Shown here: positions 38,449-47,774 of the stretch, one piece after another
Numbering within the stretch: position 1 is the stretch's first letter
Layout of the letters: each line of letters starts with the position of its first letter
NCBI RefSeq assembly: GCF_003664005.1
Contig: NZ_RCCJ01000001.1
Location: 1,178,001-1,242,000, forward strand
Source of the DNA: Hydrogenivirga caldilitoris
Lineage (GTDB): Bacteria > Aquificota > Aquificia > Aquificales > Aquificaceae
Direction: 5' to 3'
Length of the DNA: 64,000 nucleotides
Made by a program: the position numbers and the translations under genes
Notes under the pieces: generated by a model
The model's input: the letters and a program-made list of their open reading frames with translations, nothing else
Database searches by the model: none
What the model was told of the DNA's origin: nothing

Positions 38449-38925
38449 TTATAGCCTTATCCTACCTTTGAACTCCCTCTCAAGCTCTCTTTTCACAGCT
38501 TTCTCTTTGAGTTCCTGTCTCCTATCATAGAGCTTTTTACCCTTCACAAGGGCTATCTCCACTTTAACCTTCCCGTTCTTCCAATAAAGCCTGAGTGGGA
38601 TTATCGTATAGCCCTTTTCCTGGGACTTACCCAGAAGCCTCATTATCTCCCTCTTATGGAGAAGAAGCTTCCTCTTCCTCAGAGGGTCTGGAGGTTTTAT
38701 GGTAGCGAATCTGTAGGGTGATATGTACAGATTATAGAGCCAAGCTTCACCGTTGTCTATACGAACAAAGCTGTCTTTAAAGGAGACGTTGGCTTTGCTT
38801 CTGAGAGACTTAACCTCAGGACCTTCAAGGGCTATACCTGCTTCATACTTCTCAATTATCTCATACTTAGCCCTTGCCTCTCTATTCTCGGCTATTGGTA
38901 CAACTTTATCCGCCTTCTTTGTCAT
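38449..38925 (-). CDS. smpB: SsrA-binding protein SmpB
   Basis: The 158-residue SmpB binds tmRNA and rescues stalled ribosomes. Marks are ENREARAKYEIIEKYEAGIALEGPEVKSLR, KDSFVRIDNGEAWL and YDRRQELKEKA near the C-terminus. The start at MTKKADK (38925) excludes a 12-codon extension that would read into tRNA-Arg. The gene lies 9 bp after the tRNA, suggesting a joint transcript. tmRNA itself was not seen. Confidence 0.95.
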   Translation of the reverse strand: MTKKADKVVPIAENREARAKYEIIEKYEAGIALEGPEVKSLRSKANVSFKDSFVRIDNGEAWLYNLYISPYRFATIKPPDPLRKRKLLLHKREIMRLLGKSQEKGYTIIPLRLYWKNGKVKVEIALVKGKKLYDRRQELKEKAVKRELEREFKGRIRL

Positions 38926-38934
38926 AGGTTTCCA

Positions 38935-39008
38935 CCGGGGCGGTGGGAGTCGAACCCACAACCTCGGGATCCGTAGTCCCGCGCTCTATCCAGTTGAGCT
39001 ACGCCCCG
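38935..39008 (-). tRNA. tRNA-Arg (anticodon ACG)
   Basis: Read from 39008 leftwards, acceptor CGGGGCG pairs perfectly with CGCCCCG, the anticodon stem CGGGA/TCCCG encloses CTACGGA giving ACG (A34 probably becomes inosine), and the T-arm is GTGGG-TTCGACT-CCCAC. The discriminator is G73. The 3' CCA is not encoded. A20 in the D-loop (AACTGGATA) fits arginine identity. Confidence 0.95.
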
Positions 39009-39055
39009 TTCCTCTTTAAGTAATTATAAGTTCTGAAGGGTTTAAAGGCAGAGGT

Positions 39056-40075
39056 TTACAACTTATTGGAAAGCTCTATAAACTCCTCCAACTTTCTCTT
39101 AGCCTTACCGCTGTCTATGGATTCTCTTGCCATTTCAAGAGCCACCTTCCTATCTTCCACTTTCCCCGAGGCAAGTATACCGAAGGTTGCGTTCAACAGA
39201 ACTATATCCCTGTGAGGACCCTCTTCTCCCTCCAGAACGGAGAACCCAACCCGGAAGCTCTCCTCTGGAGAGGTTATGCAAATCTGAGCAAGCTCTTTCC
39301 TCTGAATACCCAGTTCCTCGGGTATAAACTCGTAAAGCTTGACCTCCCCTCTGTCCACCTCACCTATGAGGGTTGCATCGGATATGGAAACCTCATCTAT
39401 GCCGTCCTTTCCATGTACAACAAAGGCTTTTATTATCCCAAGCCTGTTTAGAACCTGGGATAACTTGTCTACCAATTTATCCGAGAAGACTCCAAGTATC
39501 TGTCTCTTCGCACCGGCAGGGTTTGATAGGGGTCCAACCAGGTTAAATATTGAGCGCACACCGACCTCTCTCCTAGGACCTATGACTCTCTTCATAGCAG
39601 GATGGAAGAGAGGAGCGAACATGAAACCTATACCTATCTCCTCTATCATCCTTGCCACCTTCTCAGCAGGGAGGTCTATCTTTGCCCCTGTCTGCTCAAG
39701 GAAGTCGGCACTCCCGCATCTTGAGGACACAGAACGGTTTCCATGTTTTGCCACACGAATGCCAGCTCCGGCAACAACAAAGGCAGTCACTGTAGAAACG
39801 TTGAAGGTGCCGGACTTGTCTCCTCCGGTACCACACGTATCCACAAGCTCGTCGGGAGCTGAAACCTCTACCCTGGTTGCCCTCTCTCTGAAAAATCTCC
39901 CCGCTCCTTCAATCTCATCAATGGTCTCACCTTTCATCTTAGTGCCCATTATGAAGGCACCTATCTGGGCATCCGTAGCTCCGCCATCCACTATCTCTTC
40001 AAGAGCTCTGTACATATCCTCAGCAGAGAGGTTCTCTCCCTCTGAAATTCTGTGGAGTATTTCCCTCATATCCAT
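39056..40075 (-). CDS. trpD: Anthranilate phosphoribosyltransferase
   Basis: The 339-residue enzyme joins anthranilate to phosphoribosyl pyrophosphate in tryptophan synthesis. DTCGTGGDKSGTFNVST binds the pyrophosphate; KHGNRSVSSRCGSAD and the later GPRREVGVRSIFNLVGPLSNPA are family marks. Other trp genes are not adjacent. The start may be at 40075 or the third codon (40069). TATAAA lies 8 nt before the first. Confidence 0.95.
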   Translation of the reverse strand: MDMREILHRISEGENLSAEDMYRALEEIVDGGATDAQIGAFIMGTKMKGETIDEIEGAGRFFRERATRVEVSAPDELVDTCGTGGDKSGTFNVSTVTAFVVAGAGIRVAKHGNRSVSSRCGSADFLEQTGAKIDLPAEKVARMIEEIGIGFMFAPLFHPAMKRVIGPRREVGVRSIFNLVGPLSNPAGAKRQILGVFSDKLVDKLSQVLNRLGIIKAFVVHGKDGIDEVSISDATLIGEVDRGEVKLYEFIPEELGIQRKELAQICITSPEESFRVGFSVLEGEEGPHRDIVLLNATFGILASGKVEDRKVALEMARESIDSGKAKRKLEEFIELSNKL

Positions 40076-40091
40076 GGCTAAATTTTATAAC
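40076..40091. promoter_or_regulatory. 16-bp divergent start region trpD / coaBC
   Basis: If coaBC starts at 40092, only 16 bp separate the two start codons. The minus strand carries TATAAA (40089-40084) 8 nt before trpD, and the plus strand TAAATT (40079-40084) 7 nt before coaBC, so the two -10 candidates overlap. Confidence 0.4.
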
Positions 40092-41267
40092 ATGAAGCTT
40101 CTTGAAGGAAGAAAGGTGCTCTTAGGCATCACCGGCGGTATAGCTGCTTACAAGGTTGCTCAACTTGTAAGGGAACTGAGAAAAGCTAAGGCTGAAGTCA
40201 AAGTCATAATGACTCCCTTTGCTGAGAGGTTCGTGGGAAAGCTTACCTTCGCAACCCTCTCCGGAAACAAGGTTTACACAGACTCCAGTTGGGAAGAAGA
40301 ACCCTTAGCCCACATAAACCTCGCCCGCTGGGCTGAGGTGCTTCTTCTCGCACCCTGCACGGTGAACACCCTTTCCAAACTCGCCTTAGGTCTTGGGGAT
40401 AATCTGCTCACTACGACGGTTTTAGCTTACAACGGAACGCTACTCATAGCTCCAGCAGCCAACACGGTTATGTATAAAAACGCAGCTGTGCAGGAAAACC
40501 TCAAAAAGCTCAAGGAAAGAGGTGTGATAGTGATAGAACCGGAGTGGGGAGTCCTTGCCTGTGAAGAGGAAGGGGAGGGAAAACTCGCAAGTGAAGACAG
40601 GTTGATAGATTGGGTCATCTGGTCTTTTTACCCCAAACTACTTTTAGGTAGGAGAGTCTTGATAACCTGTGGCTCCACACGAGAGTACATTGACCCCGTC
40701 AGATTCATTTCCAACGACTCAAGCGGTGAAATGGGTTTTTCACTCGCAAGGGCGGCAAGGTGGCTGGGAGCTGAAGTGAAGGTAATAGCCGGGCATACAA
40801 CCGCCAAAGAACCCCCCGAAGTTGAAATAGAGAGGGTTGTGAGCTCGGAAGACATGCTCAAAGCCGTTCTTAGAGAATTTGAAGAAAGCGATATAGTTAT
40901 AATGAACGCCGCTGTTGCGGATTACAAGCCTAAAGAGGCAAAGAAAGGAAAGATTAAGAAACAAAGCTCCCTTACCCTTGAGCTTGAGAAAACAACCGAT
41001 ATACTCGCGGAGCTTGGGAGAAGAAAAAAGCACCAGATGCTGGTGGGATTCGCCCTTGAAAGTGAAAATCTCCTTGAGAACGCTATGGAAAAGCTAAAGA
41101 GAAAGAACCTTGACTTGATAGTTGCCAACCCGGTTGACGTCATGGGGGCAGTTCACCACAGAGGTTATCTGATAGACCCAGAGGGTTATAAGGAGTTTGA
41201 GTTCAAAACAAAGCTTGAGAGTGCAGAGTTTATCTTGAAGACTATCTCGGAGTTCATATCTTCCTAA
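40092..41267 (+). CDS. coaBC: Bifunctional CoaBC of coenzyme A synthesis
   Basis: The 391-residue protein couples phosphopantothenate to cysteine and decarboxylates the product. The flavin-binding CoaC half (1-180) starts GITGGIAAYK and carries the active-site His in AHINLARW and APCTVNTLSKLA; the CoaB half (about 185-391) has VLITCGSTREYIDPVRFISNDSSGEMG, MNAAVADYKPK and VANPVD. An in-frame ATG at 40074 is less likely since it would overlap trpD. The open frame reaches much further upstream without support. Confidence 0.95.
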   Translation: MKLLEGRKVLLGITGGIAAYKVAQLVRELRKAKAEVKVIMTPFAERFVGKLTFATLSGNKVYTDSSWEEEPLAHINLARWAEVLLLAPCTVNTLSKLALGLGDNLLTTTVLAYNGTLLIAPAANTVMYKNAAVQENLKKLKERGVIVIEPEWGVLACEEEGEGKLASEDRLIDWVIWSFYPKLLLGRRVLITCGSTREYIDPVRFISNDSSGEMGFSLARAARWLGAEVKVIAGHTTAKEPPEVEIERVVSSEDMLKAVLREFEESDIVIMNAAVADYKPKEAKKGKIKKQSSLTLELEKTTDILAELGRRKKHQMLVGFALESENLLENAMEKLKRKNLDLIVANPVDVMGAVHHRGYLIDPEGYKEFEFKTKLESAEFILKTISEFISS

Positions 41268-41940
41268 GGTCAATATAAGAGCCACTCTCAAACTCCCTTA
41301 ACTTTGGTAGGCTCTCAAATATGAGTTTTGCTGTCTCTTCAGGGGTTTTCTTTGGTGACTCAATTATCCTCTTTACAGAGGGAAAGCGCTCTGAATCCTG
41401 CTTCATAACCTCCTCAAGCATAGGTGTAAGGACCAATCCGGGAGCGAGAGCGATTATGTGGGTGCCCTCCATTTCACGGGAGTATAACTTCAGCAGGCAG
41501 TTTAGAGAAGCTTTTGATAAGGCGTAGGCGTTCCAGCCTCTGTTGCAGTTAACAGAAGCTCCTGAAGATATACCCACTATGCTTTCAACCCTTATTCCCA
41601 TAGCCATCAAAGAGTCAAGTATCACTTTGTTTGCCCAAACGTTTACGTTCATAACTTCCTGAAATCTGTGGAGGGGTACCTCATGCATATCCCCAAATTC
41701 GCCCAAAATACCGGCGTTAAGTATAACAAGGTCTAAGGAGGATGTTCCCTCAAGCAGCTTCTGTAATCTTTGGTATACCCTCTCAAGCTCTCTCAGGTCA
41801 GCCTTAACGAACTTGACCTTTCCCGTGAGCTCTTGAGGCATATGTCTGCTCAGGGCATAGACTTCATATCCCCTTTTCAGGGCTTCCTCAGCCAGTGCCT
41901 TTCCAAGACCCGAACCTATACCGGTTATTAAGAGCTTCAT
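41254..41940 (-). CDS. Short-chain dehydrogenase/reductase
   Basis: A 228-residue Rossmann-fold oxidoreductase. The nucleotide loop is TGIGSGLG (residues 5-12), NAG motif ILNAGI and active-site Y-x-x-x-K in YALSKASL are present, with Ser in GISSGASV. The substrate is unknown. It is translationally coupled to the upstream HepT-like gene (ATGA overlap) and overlaps coaBC by 14 bp at the 3' end. Confidence 0.9.
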   Translation of the reverse strand: MKLLITGIGSGLGKALAEEALKRGYEVYALSRHMPQELTGKVKFVKADLRELERVYQRLQKLLEGTSSLDLVILNAGILGEFGDMHEVPLHRFQEVMNVNVWANKVILDSLMAMGIRVESIVGISSGASVNCNRGWNAYALSKASLNCLLKLYSREMEGTHIIALAPGLVLTPMLEEVMKQDSERFPSVKRIIESPKKTPEETAKLIFESLPKLREFESGSYIDLRKI

Positions 41941-42818
41941 CCTCTAACTCCCCCCTTACTGAGCAGGTCCTTAAGGCTCTTTGATATCTCCTTAACTATG
42001 GCGTCAAACTTCGGATTGAGTTCTTTAAGGGTGCTATAGAGCTCTTCAGGTGGAACTTCCCAAGTGCTTATAAGCTTATTCTTCAAATTGGTTAGTTTAA
42101 AAACATCCATATAGTACTCCTGGGGTATGACTCCTGCCTCAACCAGCTTGGAGAGACAGTCATCTCCAAACCTCTTGACACCAAACTTAGGAGCTAGATG
42201 CTTGCATATATCAAACAGCGAATCGTAAGCAACCTGGTAGAAGTACTTTACCCTGTCGTAGTACATGGGTTTAGACTTGAACTCGGCATAACCCTGCTGC
42301 AGAACAAAGTCTATCTTCTTCACCGACTCCTTTATGAACTTGGATTTCTCATTTAACAGGTCAAAGTCTATAAGAAGGTAGTTCCCTGTTGTTTCCTTTA
42401 TGTAGTTAATAACAGCTCTAGCGTATTCCTTGAACATACTCAGGTTTTCTTTAAGAAAACGGTAGAGCTCTTCCGGAGACACTGCTTCCTTAAGGTCTCT
42501 ATATTTGAAATAGAACTCGGTAAAATCCTGAAGCTTGTCAACCTCCTCCATACCTATATGTTGAGCGAGTTTAACGAGGCAATCCTTGGAGGAGGTCTTT
42601 AAGCCTAAAACGCTGGACATGTGCCTACACACCCTCATAGAGCTTTCAAAGGCTAAGTTGAAATCAATTCTAACCCTATCAAGAACAAGCTTATTACTGA
42701 CGAATTCGTCTTCGGGCAGGGCTATATGCTTTTTCAGGTCAACGTAGGACTTCTCCAGGTTTTGAAAAGCTTCAACTATCAAACTTATCTTGAAACCCTT
42801 TTTCTTAACTCCGGACAT
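41937..42818 (-). CDS. Tandem HepT/DUF86-like protein with degenerate active sites
   Basis: The 293-residue protein consists of two related helical repeats, about 10-140 and 152-285. Residues 64-90 (CRHMSSVLGLKTSSKDCLVKL...) align with 205-230 (CKHLAPKFGVKRFGDDCLSKL...) and the PEELYRFLKEN and PEELYSTLKEL segments also align. Each repeat follows the HepT/DUF86 plan (helix, FG.K, C-L-KL, then the RN-x-LVH toxin segment, PEELY). The HepT catalytic R-x(4-6)-H is lost: FKYRDLKEAVS in repeat 1, LTNLKNKLIST in repeat 2. No MNT-type antitoxin is adjacent. The function is unknown. Confidence 0.7.
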   Translation of the reverse strand: MSGVKKKGFKISLIVEAFQNLEKSYVDLKKHIALPEDEFVSNKLVLDRVRIDFNLAFESSMRVCRHMSSVLGLKTSSKDCLVKLAQHIGMEEVDKLQDFTEFYFKYRDLKEAVSPEELYRFLKENLSMFKEYARAVINYIKETTGNYLLIDFDLLNEKSKFIKESVKKIDFVLQQGYAEFKSKPMYYDRVKYFYQVAYDSLFDICKHLAPKFGVKRFGDDCLSKLVEAGVIPQEYYMDVFKLTNLKNKLISTWEVPPEELYSTLKELNPKFDAIVKEISKSLKDLLSKGGVRG

Positions 42819-42886
42819 CGTGCTTTAGAATAAAGGAGATAAAAGAGCAAGTCAAATGATGGGGGTCAATGACCTTACGCATGGTA

Positions 42887-42932
42887 TTGTCATCACACCT
42901 CTATATTGTTATCTTATAAACTCAAGTGAGGT
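42887..42932 (+). promoter_or_regulatory. clpC promoter and ribosome binding site
   Basis: TTGTCA (42887-42892) and TATCTT (42910-42915) are 17 bp apart, and GAGGT (42928-42932) precedes the ATG at 42939 by 6 nt. This gene thus has a leader and Shine-Dalgarno site, unlike most operon heads here. No CtsR-type repeat was evident. Confidence 0.4.
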
Positions 42933-42938
42933 TAGAGC

Positions 42939-45380
42939 ATGTTTGAAAAGTTTACAGAGAGAGCAAGACAGGTAATACTCCAGGCAAGGGAAGAGGCACT
43001 TGACCTGGGGCACAGCTATCTTGGGAGTGAGCACATACTGCTCGCTCTTATAAGAGATGAGGACATTCCTACTCTTGTCATGTCAAGGTTTGGCCTTACA
43101 ACCGACAAGGTCAGGAAGGCTATAATGGGGCAGGTCAACAGGGGCTCCCATACGGGAGAGATACTCTTTGCCCCAGATGCCAAGCGTGTGATAGAGTTTG
43201 CCGTTGAGGAAGCAAGGATATTACATCATCAGTTTGTTGGACCTGAGCACCTTCTCATAGGTATAGTCAGGGAAAAAACCGGACTGGGCGGAAGGATACT
43301 CAGGGGTTTTGGTCTTGACGAGTATTCGGTTAGAAGGGAAGTACTCCAGATACTCGGTGAGCTGCCTCCTCAGGAAAGTGTCAAGTACGCCCCAACACCC
43401 AACCTGGACAGGTTCTCAAGGGACCTTACCCAGATGGCAAGAGAAGGTAAGCTTGACCCCGTAATAGGAAGGGAAAGGGAAATAGAAAGGGTTATCCAGA
43501 TTCTCGTGAGGAGAAGGAAAAACAACCCTGTTCTCCTTGGAGACCCAGGAGTTGGTAAAACGGCTATAGTTGAAGGTCTCGCCCAAAGGATCGCCAACAA
43601 GGAAGTGCCAGAACCCCTTATAAATAAAAGGGTTGTAGCCCTTGACCTTGCGGCTTTGGTTGCAGGAACCAAGTACAGAGGTCAGTTTGAAGAGAGGCTT
43701 AAGAACATCCTCAAAGAGCTTGAGAAAGCCCCTAACGTAATTCTGTTTATAGACGAGATACATACCTTGGTTGGTGCAGGTTCTGCTGAAGGCTCAATAG
43801 ACGCCTCCAATATGTTAAAACCAGCCCTCGCAAGGGGTGAGATTCAGGTCATAGGAGCAACAACCCTTGATGAGTACAGAAAGTACATTGAAAAGGACGG
43901 AGCCCTTGAGAGAAGATTCCAGCCTGTGCTCGTTGACCCGCCTTCTGAGGAAGACACCGTGCAGATACTCTACGGTCTGAAGAGGAAGTTTGAGGAGTTT
44001 CACAGTGTTGAGTACACACCCGAATCTTTGGAGAAGGCTGTAGGTCTTTCGGTTAAGTATATAACCGACAGGAACCTTCCTGATAAAGCCATAGACGTGG
44101 TTGACGAGGCAGGAGCCCTTGTCAAACTCAGAGCTATGGATTTACCTCCAGAGTTGAAGGAGCTTGAGGAAAGGATAAAGGAGCTTGAGAAGGAAAAGGA
44201 AGAGGCTGCAAACGAGCAAGATTATGAGAAGGCGGCAAACATAAGGGATGAGGAGCTAAGACTCAGAGCCAAGTTTGAAAACCTGAAATCCAAGTGGAAA
44301 CAGGATATAGAGAAGAACAGACCGAAGGTTACAGCTGAGGACGTTGCTGAAGTTGTAGCCAGGTGGACCGGAATCCCTGTAAAGAGGGTTCATGAGAGCG
44401 ACATGGAGAAGCTCCTCCACATAGAGGATGAGCTCAAGAAAAGGGTTGTAGGACAAGAAGATGCAATAAAAGCGGTTGCCAAGGCTATAAGAAGGTCAAG
44501 GGTAGGTCTAAAAGGTAAACACAGACCTATAGGTGTATTCTTGTTTTTAGGACCTACCGGTGTAGGTAAGACAGAAACCGCTAAGGCTCTGGCAGAGTAT
44601 CTCTTTGGGACAGAGGACGCTTTAATAAGGTTTGATATGTCCGAGTACATGGAGAAGCATACAGTCTCAAGACTTATCGGTGCACCACCGGGATACGTAG
44701 GGTATGAAGAAGGTGGACAGCTCACGGAAAAGGTAAGGAGGAGACCTTACTCGGTTCTTCTGTTTGATGAAATAGAGAAAGCTCATCCCGATGTCTTCAA
44801 CGTATTCCTCCAGATATTTGACGATGGAAGACTCACGGACGGGCTTGGAAGAACAATTGATTTCTCCAATACGATAATCATAATGACCTCTAACTTGGGT
44901 GCCCGTATGATAGTCCAGGGCGGCACAATGGGATTTGAGAAAAAGTTCGGAATGATAGATTTTGAGCAGATGAGAAGGAACGTGCTTGAACAGGTAAAGA
45001 GAACCTTCAACCCCGAGTTCCTGAACAGACTTGACGAGGTTATAGTTTACAGACCTCTTGAGAAGAAGGATGTTGAGAAAATCCTTGAGCTTCAGGTGAA
45101 AGAGGTAAACGAGAAACTAGAGGAATGGGAGATAAAGGTGAAACTGCACAAAAGCTTTGTGGACTGGATTATTGACAGGGAATACAAGCCCGAGTTCGGG
45201 GCGAGAAGCTTGAAACGTGCCTTACAGAAACACGTTGAAGACCTACTTGCGGAGGAACTCATAAAGGGAACTCTCAAGGACGTTGAGCTGGTTGAGATAA
45301 GGGTCAGAAACGATAAACCTTACATAAAGCCTGCTAAGAAGAAGAAAAAGTTAGAGGAGGCTCTGCTTAAGGAAACTTGA
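42939..45380 (+). CDS. clpC: ClpC-type AAA+ unfoldase
   Basis: An 813-residue Hsp100 ATPase that unfolds proteins for ClpP. The N-terminal Clp-N repeats (about 5-145, [17 protein letters not shown]), two AAA+ modules with Walker [10 protein letters not shown] (about 207) and GPTGVGKTE (about 541), and a UVR-type coiled linker ([18 protein letters not shown], about 425-442) are present, the ClpC arrangement rather than ClpB. No mcsA/mcsB/ctsR genes are adjacent. Confidence 0.96.
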   Translation: MFEKFTERARQVILQAREEALDLGHSYLGSEHILLALIRDEDIPTLVMSRFGLTTDKVRKAIMGQVNRGSHTGEILFAPDAKRVIEFAVEEARILHHQFVGPEHLLIGIVREKTGLGGRILRGFGLDEYSVRREVLQILGELPPQESVKYAPTPNLDRFSRDLTQMAREGKLDPVIGREREIERVIQILVRRRKNNPVLLGDPGVGKTAIVEGLAQRIANKEVPEPLINKRVVALDLAALVAGTKYRGQFEERLKNILKELEKAPNVILFIDEIHTLVGAGSAEGSIDASNMLKPALARGEIQVIGATTLDEYRKYIEKDGALERRFQPVLVDPPSEEDTVQILYGLKRKFEEFHSVEYTPESLEKAVGLSVKYITDRNLPDKAIDVVDEAGALVKLRAMDLPPELKELEERIKELEKEKEEAANEQDYEKAANIRDEELRLRAKFENLKSKWKQDIEKNRPKVTAEDVAEVVARWTGIPVKRVHESDMEKLLHIEDELKKRVVGQEDAIKAVAKAIRRSRVGLKGKHRPIGVFLFLGPTGVGKTETAKALAEYLFGTEDALIRFDMSEYMEKHTVSRLIGAPPGYVGYEEGGQLTEKVRRRPYSVLLFDEIEKAHPDVFNVFLQIFDDGRLTDGLGRTIDFSNTIIIMTSNLGARMIVQGGTMGFEKKFGMIDFEQMRRNVLEQVKRTFNPEFLNRLDEVIVYRPLEKKDVEKILELQVKEVNEKLEEWEIKVKLHKSFVDWIIDREYKPEFGARSLKRALQKHVEDLLAEELIKGTLKDVELVEIRVRNDKPYIKPAKKKKKLEEALLKET

Positions 45381-45410
45381 GGGTAGAGCCTCTCCTCTCC
45401 CTTATTCTGT

Positions 45411-45416
45411 TATAAT
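45411..45416 (+). promoter_or_regulatory. -10 element of bamA
   Basis: A perfect TATAAT ends 9 nt before the GTG start of bamA. No ribosome binding site lies between; transcription would start about 2-4 nt before the GTG. Confidence 0.5.
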
Positions 45417-45425
45417 ACGTTCTCT

Positions 45426-47759
45426 GTGATAAGACTCTTCCTGAGTATCCTTTCAATTGTCCTCTGGATAAGTCTGTCCTTTTCCCAAGTTGTCAGCAGG
45501 ATAGAGGTACAGGGCAACAGATACGTCCCCGAAGACCTAATAAAGGAGATACTCTTGACCAAAGAGGGCAGTGAGTTTTCCATAGATAAGGTCCGTAAAG
45601 ATATAAGAAGACTTTTCAGCACTGGGTTCTTTAAAAGAATAGAGGTTCACAGGTTTGATGAGGATGGCAAGGTGAGACTCCTATACGTGGTTGAGGACCT
45701 TCCGGTTATATACAAGATAGAGTTTGAGGGTAACAAAGAGCTTGACGATGAAGACTTGGCGAACAAGCTCGGAATTGAAACAGAAGTCGGAAAGATGGAC
45801 GTTGATGAGCTCATAACTGGTTACACCTCAAGCCCTGCTATAGAGGAAAGGCTTGAGATACAGAGAAAGATAAAACTCGGTAGGGTTCTTTCAGAGAAAG
45901 ATATAAAGTTTCTCGTAGAAAGGATTAAAGAGATATACAGGGAAGAGGGATATCCGGACGCTGAGGTTACTTATGAGATAGTCCCTAAGAAGGGTGCCTC
46001 CAAGATAGTTTTCCACATACAGGAAAAGGAGCAGAAATACGTTGTAGATATAGTCTTTAAAGGGAACGAGACCTTCTCCAGCGGAGAACTTGAAGACCTG
46101 ATGAAAACCCAGGACAGAAACATATTCATATTCAGACTGAAACCTCCCTTCAGTGAAGGGGTCCTAAAAGAGGATATAGAGAGTATAAGAGAGTTTTACA
46201 AAAACGAGGGTTTTCTTGAGGTCAAGATTGATTACAAGGTTGAAAGGAAAGACGGTAGGCATGACATATATATATTCATAGAAGAGGGACCCAGGTACAA
46301 ACTCAAAGAGTTGAAGATTACAGGAAACACCTACTACGCCTACTCTGAGCTGGTGGGCAACTTTCTTGAAAAGAACAGGAGGAAAGGGGGGTTTTATAGG
46401 GAAAAGGTTATCCAGGACATAAAAAGGAACATCGGAGACCTTTACTCAGATATAGGCTTCGCCAACATATTCATAGAGGAGAAGAAGAGTGTAGACCCTG
46501 AGAAGAAGGAAGTCAGCGTAGTTCTGGACGTAAAGGAAGGAGAACCCGTTTACATAGAGAAGGTCAAGATAAAGGGTAACTACGAAACCAGGGATTACGT
46601 CATAAGGAGAGAGTTAAGGGTCCAGGAGCAGGAGCTGGCTGTAAAAGGAGGCATAAAGAGGTCAAGGAGCAGGATACTAAACCTCGGATACTATGAAGAT
46701 GTTCAGATACAACCTTTCCCAGCGGCGGACAACAAATGGGACCTACTGGTAAACCTAAGGGAACGTTTTACAGGTCAGTTCTCCGTTGGTCTATCTTATA
46801 ATGAAGTGACAAAGCTTTCAGGCTTTGTATCCATTAAAAAGGGGAACTTCCTTGGGACGGGAGATATCCTCGGGCTCTCCGTAAGTTACGGTTCTCAATA
46901 TAAGGACAATACCTTATCCTACACGGATAAGTGGTTTATGAACAAGCCCATTGACCTGACATGGTCAATCTTTGACAGGAGGATAGAGTACACCACCTAC
47001 ACCGTTGAGAGGCAAGGTATAAGCGCTACTTTCTCCAGGGAGTTCTGGGAGTACTGGAGATGGGCGTTGGGTGCCAGTTTTCAGAGAATAAAGTATTCGG
47101 ATATAGACCCGAGTGCCTCTTCCTTTATAAAGGAGCAGGAGGGAAAGAGAGAATCAAGGAAGCTCATATTCTCCCTGTCGCGGGACACCAGAGACTTCTT
47201 CCTCTTTCCAACGGAAGGTTCCTACGTCAACCTGAGCTACTCCGTAGCTGTTCCCGTATTGGGAGGCAGCGAAAAGTTTCACAGGGTTGAACTTACAGGT
47301 TCAAAATTCCTCAAAGATACCTACTTTGACTCGGGTTTTGTCCTGTCTACAAAGGGTACAGTTGGATTTGTAGAGCCTTATGGAGGCGAGGAAGTTCCCC
47401 TTGACGAGAGATTCTTTGTAGGCGGCGATTTCACCATAAGGGGATACGAGTACGGTATGGCTGGAGTTATTGACCAAAACAATGAGCCTATAGGTTCAAC
47501 AAAGGAGCTCATACTTAACTTTGAGCTCAATTACAAGCTTCATGAAATGCTTTACACAGGTATATTCTATGACACCGGACTTGGAGCAAACAGCTGGGGA
47601 GACTTTAACCCTAAGAACTGGAGGGGAGGTTACGGTGTAGGCATAAGGTTCATAACCCCGATGGCTCCAATAAGGCTTGACTGGGCATGGAAGACAAAGA
47701 AGGTTCCGGGCGATACCTCAAGTTCAAGGATACATTTCGTTATAGGGGGCTTCTTCTAA
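45426..47759 (+). CDS. bamA: Outer-membrane protein assembly factor BamA
   Basis: A 777-residue Omp85 protein that inserts beta-barrels into the outer membrane. A signal peptide (about 1-21, SLSFSQ) precedes a series of POTRA domains (to about residue 430, with repeats of the type I-x-F-x-G-N-x and GF/GY...I), then the 16-strand barrel. VDERFFVGGD-FTIRGYEYG is the conserved VRGF/Y motif, and the last residue is Phe (FVIGGFF), the C-terminal sorting signal. The start is GTG at 45426; no upstream ATG is available in frame. Confidence 0.94.
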   Translation: MIRLFLSILSIVLWISLSFSQVVSRIEVQGNRYVPEDLIKEILLTKEGSEFSIDKVRKDIRRLFSTGFFKRIEVHRFDEDGKVRLLYVVEDLPVIYKIEFEGNKELDDEDLANKLGIETEVGKMDVDELITGYTSSPAIEERLEIQRKIKLGRVLSEKDIKFLVERIKEIYREEGYPDAEVTYEIVPKKGASKIVFHIQEKEQKYVVDIVFKGNETFSSGELEDLMKTQDRNIFIFRLKPPFSEGVLKEDIESIREFYKNEGFLEVKIDYKVERKDGRHDIYIFIEEGPRYKLKELKITGNTYYAYSELVGNFLEKNRRKGGFYREKVIQDIKRNIGDLYSDIGFANIFIEEKKSVDPEKKEVSVVLDVKEGEPVYIEKVKIKGNYETRDYVIRRELRVQEQELAVKGGIKRSRSRILNLGYYEDVQIQPFPAADNKWDLLVNLRERFTGQFSVGLSYNEVTKLSGFVSIKKGNFLGTGDILGLSVSYGSQYKDNTLSYTDKWFMNKPIDLTWSIFDRRIEYTTYTVERQGISATFSREFWEYWRWALGASFQRIKYSDIDPSASSFIKEQEGKRESRKLIFSLSRDTRDFFLFPTEGSYVNLSYSVAVPVLGGSEKFHRVELTGSKFLKDTYFDSGFVLSTKGTVGFVEPYGGEEVPLDERFFVGGDFTIRGYEYGMAGVIDQNNEPIGSTKELILNFELNYKLHEMLYTGIFYDTGLGANSWGDFNPKNWRGGYGVGIRFITPMAPIRLDWAWKTKKVPGDTSSSRIHFVIGGFF

Positions 47760-47774
47760 CCTATATTATTCTTC

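Noticed and set aside
39339-40091. Long in-frame extension upstream of coaBC
   Set aside because: It lies antisense to trpD, has no family similarity, and the CoaC domain begins at the ATG at 40092.
41937-42818. Functional HepT-MNT toxin-antitoxin module
   Set aside because: No nucleotidyltransferase partner is adjacent and the catalytic motif is missing in both repeats.
47760-47774. TPP riboswitch before thiD
   Set aside because: Only 15 bp separate bamA and thiD, too little for a riboswitch.
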